A stretch of 64,000 bases of DNA from Polysphondylium violaceum (taxonomy: Eukaryota > Evosea > Eumycetozoa > Dictyosteliales > Dictyosteliaceae), in the NCBI GenBank assembly GCA_000277445.1, contig AJWJ01000061.1, forward strand, positions 1 through 64,000, read 5' to 3'. The notes under the pieces are model-generated. The model ran no database searches. It was not told the DNA's origin and saw only the letters and a list, made by a program, of their open reading frames with translations. Shown here piece by piece: positions 47,919 to 58,587 of the stretch; position 1 is the stretch's first letter, and each line of letters begins with the position of its first letter. A program made the position numbers and the translations under genes.

Positions 47919-49346
47919 TCAAGTAAATAAATCATCATCATGATCATTATTGTTATTCTTACTAATACTATTAATTAAAATACTATTGTTGTTATTACTA
48001 TTACTATTGCTACCACTACTACTATTCATTATATTCATACTCATAATATTTCCATCGTGATCATCACCATCATCATCATTTATATTTGATATAATTAAAC
48101 TTTCCATACTATCATTTTCTTGTTTTGGTTTAGGAACGGGTTTCATAATCAATGCCAATTGGTCTCTTTTGTAGGCAACTACTATGGTGGGAATAGTGAT
48201 CATGGGCACTAGATACAAGAGTGCAGGTTGACCACGCTCAGTGGCAATGACCATCACCAAAGAGAATATCAAACCCACTGTATAACTGAGCAACGATATC
48301 TTGAAATAACCCAAATTCTTTAATGAAAAGGGTGATGCTGATTCTCGTTCAGAGAAATGATAATATTTATCCAAAAAGTACAATTGACAAATAAATATTC
48401 CTGGCAAAACATAGTCACCATTGCCCAACGATGAGCCACCACCTTTACCGAAAAACTTGGGAAATGTGATCAACATTGGTAAATAAAATTTATCCATCAC
48501 TTGAACTGCTACTGATTCCCTATATATTTATTGTACTTTAGTATCTTAGATTTTAGTATCTCTTAATACCTCTACTACTTACATTACACTTGTACCAAAA
48601 ATATATTTACTAATGAATACCCAAAACACATCATATAATAAGAAACACCATAAAAATATAGTTAGTGCCTTGAGATTATTTAATCTAATAAATGATAAAG
48701 CAGCAATACTCGTTCCTATTGATAAAACTATTCATAACATATCATATCATATTTAATTAATATTTATCGTCATGTGATTAAATTATTAAAAACTACTACT
48801 ACTATTACTTACTATTAACAAATAAATAATGATTAGAGAAAAACCAACCAATACATAAACATAAAGTGGCTATAAACGCTACACCCATTGATGTTGTTAC
48901 TGTAAAATCTTCATCATCTGATAATTTAATTCTAATGCAAACGTTAGTATCGATAATATGACAATACCGTCATCATCGACCATACAATGATCAATAAACA
49001 CATACTTTTTAGAATAATCAGGTATTGAAAACTTTTTAAATATAGTTTGAAAAGGAGAATTTAAAACATAGGTTAAAGAAACAAGTGAACTAAAGGAAAT
49101 GATAAAAATTAAAAGATAATACATAATATTTAAGAAATAAAACAAAGAGATCAACATGATTGATCCTACAATAGGGAACAAAATGTATAGAATAGAGGGA
49201 ACCTGATTGTTATCTTTGAAAATCTGAAAGTTTTCATTATGAAAGATAAACGATCTATAACTTCCATAATAAATAATAAACAATGCACTAAAAATAATTA
49301 AAAATGATGCTGGATCAATTAATGTTAACCATCTATCTAATGCCAT
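47919..49346 (-). CDS. Signal peptide peptidase-like aspartyl protease (SPPL), 4 exons
   Basis: Intramembrane aspartyl protease that cuts type II membrane peptides. Exons are 49346-48968, 48917-48813, 48727-48583 and 48519-47919 (379, 105, 145, 601 bases), with phases agreeing, giving 409 residues. The first catalytic motif is YDVFWVF in exon 3; the second is the GxGD motif GNGDYVLPG in exon 4. The presenilin/SPP PAL motif appears in GQPALLYLVP. About nine hydrophobic segments surround these. The tail is Asn/Ser/Asp-rich. Intron 1 is only 50 bases (48967-48918) and is the least certain junction; it is needed to pass from VDDD to DEDFTVTTSMGVAF in frame. Confidence 0.85.
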
Positions 49347-49772
49347 TTTATTTATATCTATAGATATATCTATATATCTATTTATAAATCTAATAAATAT
49401 GAGAAAAAAAACAAATAGGTGAATAAAAAAAAAATTAAAAAAATTAAAAAAAAAAAATTAAATTATTTCCAATAGATATTTCTACAACTACCACTTTGAG
49501 GAAATACTTGAATATTTTTCATGTTGACCTGTTGAAGAGGATAATTGACATCGAAATAACCCTCGAATGATTTTTAAAAATTCGAAAATAGTATCTTGTT
49601 GTGTCCACTATTGTCTATTGACAAGGATTTATTTATTTATCCATAGACAATACTAAAGTTTTAATATTTAACTGTTTGGATGGGAGGTAATGGAGATTGA
49701 AAGAACATAGTTGAGAAATAATTGAAAGAGATATCACTATTAAAATTATTTATAATACTATACTTTTTATTT
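49347..49772. other. Spacer between SPPL and MUT with a coding-like fragment
   Basis: Minus-strand 49463-49564 is open for 33 codons to a TAA, beginning GYFDVNYPLQQV after a CGAG acceptor-like site and ending GSCRNIYWK, in plausible codons. No upstream exon is found, so it may be a relic 3' exon. The rest is AT-rich promoter sequence for SPPL, with A runs at 49429-49458. Confidence 0.35.
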
Positions 49773-52148
49773 TTAATTCTTTTGTTTTGCAACATTCTCT
49801 TCAATGGCTTTAATGACGGCCAAAGCAGAGTCTGTGACTTTGGTACCTGGACCAAAAATAGCAACGACACCTTGTTCATAGAGGAAATCGTAATCTTGTG
49901 GTGGAATAACACCTCCGACGACGACACAAATGTGATCAGCATTAAGTTTTTTAAGTTCGTGAATTAATTCTGGAACGAGTGTTTTGTGACCGGCGGCTTG
50001 GGAGCTAATGCCAACGACGTGGACATCGGAATCGATAGCTTGTTTGGCTACTTCTTTGGCAGTGCTGAATAATGGACCGACATCACAATCGAAACCGAGA
50101 TCAGAGAAGCCAGAGGCAACTACTTTGGCACCTCTATCGTGACCGTCTTGACCCATTTTGGCAACCAAAATACGTGGGGGTCTACCTTGCTCTTTGGTGA
50201 ATTTCTTTACGGCGTCCAAGACAGCATCGATTTCATTGATTTTGCCATAACTGGATTTATAAGCGCCACTGGCGAGCGAGTGGGTTGGTACATAACGGCC
50301 ATAGACCTTTTCCAAGGCGTCACTGATTTCACCGACGGTGCAACGAGCACGAGCGGCTTCAATTGCCAAGCCGAGGAGATTTTGAGATTGAGATGAATCT
50401 TTGGCAGCCTCAATAAGGGCGTTGAGACATTCTTGGACCTTTTTGTTGTCTCTGGTTGCTCTAATCTTTTCAAGTCTGGCAATTTGAGAGGCCTTGACCT
50501 TTTTGTTATCGATACTGAGAATATCGATTCTCTCTTCGTTTTTGAGTTTATATTTATTGACACCGACAATGGTTTCAACGCCAGAATCGATTCTACCTTG
50601 TCTCGAGGCGGCAGATTCTTCAATTCTTCTCTTGGGAAGACCTTCGACGACGGCTTTGGCCATGCCACCCATTGATTCGACTTCAGTGATAATTTTAAGA
50701 GCCTTGGCTTCAAGCTCGTTGGTGAGAGCCTCCATGGCAAATGAGCCGGCCCATGGATCAATGATTCTGGGAATACCGGTTTCTTCTTGGAGGATGAGTT
50801 GGGTGTTTCTGGCAATACGAGCAGAGAATTCAGTTGGTAAACCAATGGCTTCATCAAGAGCATTAGTGTGGAGTGATTGAGTGCCACCCAATACGGCAGA
50901 CATGGCTTCAACAGTGGTACGGATGACATTGTTGTATGGATCCTGTTCGGTGAGTGACCAACCACTGGTTTGACAATGGGTACGGAGCATCAAAGATTTG
51001 TTGTCCTTTGGTTCAAACTTTTCCTTCATCATCTTGGCCCAGAGTCTACGGGCGGCACGAAGCTTGGCAATTTCCAAGTAAAAGTTCATACCAATACCGA
51101 AAAAGAAAGAGAAACGTGGGGCAATCTCATCGACAGTGACACCACTCTTGACACCACATCTGACATACTCAAGACCATCGGCGATTGTAAAGCCTAACTC
51201 GAGGGCGGTATCAGCACCGGCCTCTTGCATGTGGTATCCAGAGATAGAGATACTGTTGTACTTGGGCATGTTACGTGAGGTGTAGGCCATAATGTCGGAA
51301 ATGATTCTCATTGATGGCTCTGGGGGATAGATAAAGGTGTTTCTGACCATAAATTCCTTGAGAATATCGTTTTGAATGGTACCTGCGAGTTGGGATTGCT
51401 TGGCACCTTGCTCTTCACCGGCAACGACGTACATGGCAAGAATGGGGAGTACGGCGCCATTCATGGTCATACTGACCGACACCTTGTCCAATGGAAGACC
51501 GTCAAAGAGAATCTTCATATCCTCGACGGAATCAATGGCGACACCAGCCATACCGACATCACCAGCTACTCTGGGATGATCGGAATCGTAGCCTCTGTGA
51601 GTGGCCAAATCAAAAGCCACAGAAAGACCTTTTTGACCAGCAGCCATGTTGGCCTTGTAAAATTTATTGGATTCCTCAGCTGTACTGAAACCAGCATACT
51701 GACGGATGGTCCAGGGTCTGTGTGAATACATAGTGGCGTAGGGACCACGTGTAAATGGGTATTCACCTGGTACCTCGTCTTTTAAATCTGGAACATCACT
51801 CTTTGTGTACAAAGGCTTGATGTCAATGCCTTCTGGTGAATGAAAGGTCAACTCTTTCCATGGATCTTCATTCTTTATTTCCTTTGCTGCTAATTTTTCC
51901 CATAATTTTAAATTGGCTGGTTCATTGTTACTGGTTGAATAGTTTGTTGTACCAATTGATTGATTGTTTGCTAATATTCTAGTTTTATTAATTTTTTGAA
52001 TATTCTATTTTTGAGATATATACCTATTTTATTAATAATCATATGATTTGATCAAATCTTGAAAAAATATTTTATATCTAAAAGATATATTTGTATATCT
52101 GACTTTACATACATTTACAATATTCTTTGATCTTAAAAGAACATTCAT
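49773..52148 (-). CDS. mut: Methylmalonyl-CoA mutase, mitochondrial, 2 exons
   Basis: Adenosylcobalamin enzyme converting (R)-methylmalonyl-CoA to succinyl-CoA, the last step from propionyl-CoA to the citric acid cycle. Exon 1 is 36 bases (52148-52113, [12 protein letters not shown]) and exon 2 is 52004-49773; total about 755 residues (human 750). The first 40 residues (basic, Asn/Ser-rich) fit a mitochondrial presequence. Substrate-domain motifs include [54 protein letters not shown] and [17 protein letters not shown]. The C-terminal B12 domain has the histidine ligand motif [18 protein letters not shown] (DxHxxG) and [14 protein letters not shown]. The exon-1 donor could instead lie six bases earlier (GTAAAT). 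Confidence 0.95.
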
Positions 52149-52419
52149 TTTAAATGGATATGTAAAACTAGAGTATTAGTTTAGTTTACAACAAATAAAA
52201 TGCACTATATCACACTAAAATCAAATGAAATTGAACGAAACAGTTTTGAAAAAAAAAAAAAAAGAATTTTTTATTTTTTATTTTTTGATATTTTTTTATT
52301 TTTTGAACATCGAGGGGGTGAAATAGATTTATACTTTTACAAGAGTTTTGGCAGATACCATATATAGATATTTAATAAAAATACAACAAAGAGATTTAGA
52401 CTTTTTCGCCATGGTATTG

Positions 52420-54738
52420 TTATATTACACCCAATAAAGAGAGATATTGACGAGTGGTTGGTGAGAGAGTGGTGTTGGTTTTTAGTTTACCAATTTCATC
52501 AGTATACTCTCTGATGCCGCCAAGATTGATGGGAGCGATGGGGATCGATGATTGAGTGACGTTGGCAGCAATGTAGTCTAGTGCCCTGATATCGTTGTTC
52601 TTGGCACATTGGTAGAGGAGGTGGAGGAGTGTTCGATTTTTAATGGCTTGTGAATAAGGTGAGTTGTAGAGCAGGGTATACAGAAAGAAATTACATTCTT
52701 GTTGGAGTATAGAGAGTTTTTGAATAAAGGCTTCGACTATCTCTGACATTCCCATTTTGGATTCCTTTAGTAAACCTTTGGATGCTGCGTGTGTGTAGAT
52801 ATGCATTCTGTTGCCTTGCATCAAGTCGTCATAGTTGGCTTGGTCGACGAGGATTTGGACATGATCGGCATCCACTTTGTACAAAAGGTTGTGGGGATTG
52901 ATATAGTACTCAAATTTGTTTCTTTGGTATTGAGAGATTGTCTGACTAAAGCCTTTGATATGGTTGAGGAGGAGTGGGGCGTATTTGGTCGTCAAGAGAA
53001 ACTCAAACATCTTGGTGTGTCCTTTCAAGATGATTTGGTCCATCGAGGATTCAAAAAGAGTGAATTTTTCATTAAAGCTTAAAAGTAACTTGACAATCTC
53101 GACATGACCACCCTTGACAGCATCGTTGAGGCCGTCTCTTGTGAATCCCTCTTTTCTGTGTTTTAATAGATATTGCACGATATCGAGGTATCCGTGCATT
53201 GCGCATCGATCAATGCTACGATAACTAAAGGTAATGGGGTAATCAGGTCGTTTGAGCGTTGTCTCATGAAGAAGCTCAACTATTCTCAAATCTCCATGAT
53301 AACAATTGGTCAGATGTGTGTCTGTGAATCCTTGCGTTGTATTTTCAATCAAAAATTCAACAATTTCTAAAGTACTATTGGTGGCAGATTTGGTGCAAGA
53401 GAATCCCATTTCGTGAAGCCATTTCACCATTTCAAAAGAACCATTCACAGCAGCTTGATCCATCAAATTTCCAAAACGATAGTCATTTTGTAGCTTGACT
53501 TGTTTTCTCATCAACAATTCCTTTACTCTTGAATCAAATATGGCATAGAGATTTGAAAAACTCTTGGTGTTTATACTTCCAGCGAGGGGATTATTAAATT
53601 CACTGGACTCCAAGTAATATTCAAACACTTCAAAAGAAGATGTTACATCAAAGAATGGAAACAAATCCATAGGGATCTTGGATTTACCCAAGCTATATCC
53701 ATCTTTGGTGTCTTTGAAAACACCTTGATCCAACAAGAACTGATAGGTTTTCACACAGTTTGGTTTAGAGAGCACAAAGGTAGCCATATGGTCATACTTG
53801 ATATCGCGACCTTGACTATTCTTTACCCAATCAACAGCCAAATCATAGAAGCCGTGTTCAGTGATTGCACTCACCAATTCTCTAGAATAAAATATTGGAC
53901 AAAGAAAAGAGTTGAAAAAAGCACTTGCCATCCATTCCTCTATTTCTCTAGACTTGAACATCCGTTTTAAAGCTACAGTAACTAAATTCTGATCCTCTTC
54001 TATAGGTCCCACCTTTGCCCCAAACAAGTTACTTGAATCGACTGGAAATGTTGGAGTTGTTGAAAAGGTTGAAAATGTTGAAAATGTTGAAACTGGTGTG
54101 CTAGGGAATGTCCTCACTACATTTGAGTTTGAGAGAATATAGTCCAATAACTCTTTGGAAAAGGTCTTTGAACCAATAGAGTTCTCTATACTCTCGATAA
54201 TTAAATTTAGTCTGTAGGCCTTGAAAGAGAATCCATGGGCCTCAAGAAACTGTACTTTCTCCAAACTCCCGCTCTGAACAGCCAGCAACAACACGCGTAT
54301 CGATGGTTTCTCCTTGGGTGGATTGGGTAGACTCGTTCTATAAAGCAACGAAAATGGAGTAGGTTCTTGTTTCACAACACCTGTCTCTGAGGCAGCGTCA
54401 TACAGGTGGAATAGATTGCCAAACTCGTTAAACAGCAACTCAAATGTCTTTTGGGGGATCTTGGGCTCCTCCAACAAAAACTGTATATCGTCCATACCTA
54501 TGTCCAAGTAATAGGGTGTCGAGGGATCCTTTTTCCACACGTTAAAGTACAAATCAATCTTTTCATAAAAGAGGTCCACATTGATCGCCCAACTCTTTTT
54601 CAATGACAAATTGATGAAATTGGAGCCTCCATTGATATTGTGATGAATATAGTAAAATATATTCTTTAGTAGTAATTTATCTTTAAAAACTCTGAAAAAT
54701 ATCAACTCTCTGTTTACATCCATTCTTGTCTTGTCCAT
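52420..54738 (-). CDS. Dictyostelid ankyrin-repeat family protein
   Basis: Intronless. The ATG at 54738 gives 772 residues (MDKTRMDVNRELIFF...); an internal ATG at 54723 is also possible, and the upstream TTG is not used. The head NRELIFFRVFKDKLLLKNIFYYIHHN is the standard F-box-like opening of this family. Degenerate ankyrin units include GSFEMVKWLHEMGFSC, GYLDIVQYLLKHRKEGF and GHVEIVKLLLSFNEKF. A VSTFSTFSTFSTTP repeat lies near residue 230. It is distantly of the same type as the gene at 31121 but clearly not a recent copy. No catalytic motifs; function unknown. Confidence 0.75.
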   Translation of the reverse strand: MDKTRMDVNRELIFFRVFKDKLLLKNIFYYIHHNINGGSNFINLSLKKSWAINVDLFYEKIDLYFNVWKKDPSTPYYLDIGMDDIQFLLEEPKIPQKTFELLFNEFGNLFHLYDAASETGVVKQEPTPFSLLYRTSLPNPPKEKPSIRVLLLAVQSGSLEKVQFLEAHGFSFKAYRLNLIIESIENSIGSKTFSKELLDYILSNSNVVRTFPSTPVSTFSTFSTFSTTPTFPVDSSNLFGAKVGPIEEDQNLVTVALKRMFKSREIEEWMASAFFNSFLCPIFYSRELVSAITEHGFYDLAVDWVKNSQGRDIKYDHMATFVLSKPNCVKTYQFLLDQGVFKDTKDGYSLGKSKIPMDLFPFFDVTSSFEVFEYYLESSEFNNPLAGSINTKSFSNLYAIFDSRVKELLMRKQVKLQNDYRFGNLMDQAAVNGSFEMVKWLHEMGFSCTKSATNSTLEIVEFLIENTTQGFTDTHLTNCYHGDLRIVELLHETTLKRPDYPITFSYRSIDRCAMHGYLDIVQYLLKHRKEGFTRDGLNDAVKGGHVEIVKLLLSFNEKFTLFESSMDQIILKGHTKMFEFLLTTKYAPLLLNHIKGFSQTISQYQRNKFEYYINPHNLLYKVDADHVQILVDQANYDDLMQGNRMHIYTHAASKGLLKESKMGMSEIVEAFIQKLSILQQECNFFLYTLLYNSPYSQAIKNRTLLHLLYQCAKNNDIRALDYIAANVTQSSIPIAPINLGGIREYTDEIGKLKTNTTLSPTTRQYLSLLGVI

Positions 54739-55371
54739 ATACGGCACTCTCCTCGATTTCAATTATGATCAGTTCAAATATATTTGGGAAAACTTAAAAA
54801 AAAGAAAAAAAATTAAAAATAAAAAATAAATATCCTAAAAAAACAGAAGAAAAGTAAATTCAGTAATATTTTCGCTTTTATAAGTATGAAAAATGTGTGC
54901 TTCCAAGTAAAAGATCATTTACTTGGAATAGGCAAACTTATAACATTTGGTTTGTTGTTGGTGTGGCGTATCTTATGTATACCCACGCTATTGTAGGCAA
55001 AAATCTGAGACGAACATAATTCCTTCAGATTCTATATTTGCTATAAACAAAAACAATATTATATATCTAAATATTTTGATATGATGGCTTCCATTCAACC
55101 CTTAAAACTGTCTCCAAGGGTGAAAGAAATTTGTGAATTTGCTTCCATGGTCGAAGACTTTTTTTTTTTTTTTTTTTTATTTTTCAAATTTTTATTTCTT
55201 TTTTTTTTAATATTTTTCGAGAAGTATTGTTTTGTGTTCAGAAGCAAACAAACAGACATTTTACTTTTAAATATAGATACACCACACCATACTTTTGTGC
55301 GTGTGTGTTTTTGGAAAGAAACAAACAACCCTTAAGGGAACAGTAATAATAATAGTAATTACACCAGTGAA
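54739..55371. promoter_or_regulatory. Divergent promoter region with a perfect hairpin
   Basis: Lies between the ankyrin gene and the transportin gene. It holds the 11-bp hairpin annotated separately and T runs near 55160-55210. A short frame from 55081 (MMASIQPLKLSPRVKEIC...) quickly runs into poly-Phe from a T run and is not called. Confidence 0.4.
54901..54928. repeat. Perfect 11-bp inverted repeat (hairpin)
   Basis: TTCCAAGTAAA at 54901-54911 pairs exactly with TTTACTTGGAA at 54918-54928 around a 6-base loop (AGATCA, nearly symmetric itself). It sits about 160 bases upstream of the ankyrin gene start. It could be a protein-binding palindrome or part of a small RNA. Confidence 0.7.
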
Positions 55372-58300
55372 ATGGAATTACCACAATCTTTGAAAAGTTT
55401 TGATCAACAACAGCAACAACAACAACAACAACACAAGAATACAAACGATGATATTGAGCCTAAACCAACAATAGATAACATTTCACAGGCACTGTGTGCT
55501 TTATACAAATCAAATGATCCTACACAAATCAATTTTGCTCAGAAATGGTTAATTCAATTTCAAACATTACCAATTGCGTGGGATATTGCCCCTTTGTTAT
55601 TATGTGAATCAAATGTAAATATAGATAGATATAGAGAGATGTGTAATGATGTCACATGTCCATACTAACACTCGTCATATATATGATTAGATATTTGAAT
55701 TACAATATTTTGGAGCATCAACCATTGAACATAAACTTCGTAATGAATGGAGTAAATATAATATAGAAACCAAAGCAAAGATATTACCAATCATCGTTAA
55801 AATAGTGCAAAACAGCTCAAATTATCAAACATGTATAGTCACTAGAATATGTGTTGCATTATCGTTGACTGTAATGTACACCTATCCACATGTTTGGGAG
55901 AATGCAATCCTGGATATCATACATTTAGCCACTCAAGATATATATAAACTAGATTTACACAATACAAACAACAACCATTATAATCTAGAGAACTTGAAAC
56001 TAGTTTTAGAGTTCCTATCAATCCTCCCAACTGAATTATTAAAAGAAAATGATCAATATCAGTAAGTACATTATAGATAGTGACATAGATAGAGATAGAT
56101 ATACTAACATTTGTACAAATAATAATAAATAGAAACTTTAAGCAGGTATTGAAAAAAGTAATAGATCATGTATATATATTTTTGTTGTCAGTGATAAAGA
56201 GTAGCAATGATTTGGAAAAGGTAAAGTTGGCTTTTAAAGCCTTGGCATCGTGGTTAAAGTACATGTTGCCTGTTACATCAAATTTGTTGTTGTGTACATT
56301 TCAGATTAGTTTTGATACTTGTTTGCAACAGGAACAATTGTTGGAGAGTCTCCCAACTATTTTAGAGGGATCAGCAGTGTGTCTTCACCAAAGGGTGTCG
56401 GCAGACTACACAGAGGCATTTAACTATGCTATGGAGCGATCATTGCATTCGCTCGGCCCCATATTCAACAAGGTGTGTCAGGAACAAGACGACACCAAAG
56501 CCATCCCGCTGTTGAACGTGTTTATCCAATTCCTCATCTCTGACGAGCAGAGCATCTTTGCCAAAGAGACCATTTCGCGATGTTTAGAGATGGTACTCTC
56601 GTTTATCAGCATCGCAAATCGTGAGGTATGCAGCATGATATTCAATCTTCTCGACGACTACAAGAGCCATCCCACACTGGTGGCGTTGGAGCCTGAAAAG
56701 GTCAAGTTCTTTTTCCTCACCCTTTTGGACAGGTTCAAAGACCTCTCTATGTATCCTCTCGACTATCCATCAGACCCGGACAACGGTGACGAAGAAACTG
56801 ACGATGACCTCGACGAAGATATCGCCACATTCCGTGCCAACACCACTTGTTGTTTTATTTTTGCCGAGCGAAACAAGGTTGTTGAAAAGACACTCTTTCA
56901 CCACTACCTCGTCAACCAACTCAGTCAAAAGATTGGCCAAGGTGTGATGGTGTGGCAGGCATACGAGTCGATCCTCTACTATCTGTATTCGCTCAGCGAG
57001 AGCTCCAACGAAGCACAATCAGAGTTTGTACCAATACTATTAAAACTAATCCCTTCGATTCCGGTGAAATCGACTCCACTCATTCGTTCCTCGATTGGGT
57101 TGGTCGGCAAATACTCTTTTTTCCTCAAGGACAAATCATTTTATTTGGAAAAGGTCATCTTTGATCTCTTGCCGGCATTCAATTGCAAACCGTTGGTTGC
57201 CACTGCTGCAGAATCATTTTCCTCGATTTGTATAAACAATGAATGTGCAACCATTCTCTTTTCTCACATCAACAGAATCATTGAACTCTGTCAACCGGTA
57301 TTGTTTGGCTGCAAGGTTCAAACCAATCCCGTCGTCGTCACCATTTATAAAGCATTGTTTTATATCATTCAAACTGCAAAATCAATCAAAGAATTTACTC
57401 CACCATTTCAACAATTGGTCGCACCAATCATTCACAACCTAACTCAACTTGTAAATAGTAATAATAATAGTAATAGTAATAGTAATAATAGTAATAATAG
57501 TAATGGTAATGGTCATCATTACAATAATAAATTAAATGTATCAAATCAAGATAAACCAATTTTATTGATTCAACTGGAAATATTGGCGTCCATTAGTCAA
57601 ATGATTGAATTTGATGAATTTGAAAATACCACCCACTCTGATGCACCATACCAATACTTTCAAACCATTGTGCCACTGCTTGGAAAGATTTTGGCCACCT
57701 ATAATTTAGATTTCGAAGCATTGAATAATATTGTCATCATTTATCGATGGCCCATCCTATTCACTAAAAATATAGTTACCGATTTCCTAGAGGAAATTCT
57801 TTATCAAGTCACCCAATCCTATCTCCAGTATCCTTTTTCACCACTCTTGCAAGTAATCTCTGCAATGATATCATTAACCAATCTCCCCCCAACCTTTGAA
57901 AAGAAATTGGAATATTCAATCACAAGTATATCAACTCTTACCATCAATCAATTTCCCAAAGTATCAAATAACGACAACAACAACAATAGTAATAATAATA
58001 ATATAGATATACCATTAATTGATTTTAGCACTCAACCAGATGCAACCAAAGATTATTTATTCCTCATCATGCACACATTAAAGAGTAGACCACAGTGTGT
58101 AGATCGATCAATTGTCTCTACTCTTTGCGTATCCATCATCTACTATATACTCGACACCAAAGACATCAACACCACTAAAAACTGTTGTAACTTTTTATAC
58201 GGCGTCTTGTCCATTCCCAGCAATGCCGATCTTGCCAAATCTCGTGAACTCGTGCGACCAGTCGTAGACAACCTATTACAAATCCACGGTGCAACATTGA

Positions 58301-58587
58301 TCAACAACCTCATTCACGGACTATTTAGTGGCATCGTTTCATCCATCTCGCTCATTCAATTCTTTTCCGACATTCTCTACTCGCTAAACAATTTAAATGA
58401 AAAACAATTTAAATTGGACATCACTCAAATCATTATGAACACTCACACCTTTTTACCCACACTCCACTCCTCTGATGAAAGACAAAACTTTGTCTCTGAA
58501 CTAACAACCAAAGTAAACATGACCGAATATAGATCAAAAGTGAGAAAATTAGTTTTACTTGCCAATGCTGCCAAGATTACAAATTAA
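55372..58587 (+). CDS. Transportin-3/importin-13 family nuclear transport receptor, 3 exons
   Basis: Importin-beta-like receptor that carries SR-type proteins or other cargo into the nucleus under Ran control. Exons are 55372-55614, 55691-56061 and 56133-58587 (243, 371, 2455 bases, phases agree), about 1,022 residues (human TNPO3 923). After a Gln run, DNISQALCALYKSNDPTQIN and FAQKWLIQFQTLPIAWDIA match the first HEAT repeat; FELQYFGASTIEHKLRNEW is the family's conserved second helix pair. Later parts such as CTFQISFDTCLQQEQLLESLP and the acidic DGDEETDDDLDEDIATFR (human EPDHEGVPEETDDFGEFR) point to TNPO3 over IPO13. Two Asn/Ser runs are inserted. The intron-1 donor (GTAAATATAG at 55615) is inferred because only it keeps phase; the other two sites are clear. 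Confidence 0.82.

Noticed and set aside
55081-55335. Frame starting MMASIQPLKLSPRVK
   Set aside because: After 26 codons it becomes poly-Phe from a T run. The opposite strand is equally open (MEANSQISFTLGDSFKG), so neither is supported.
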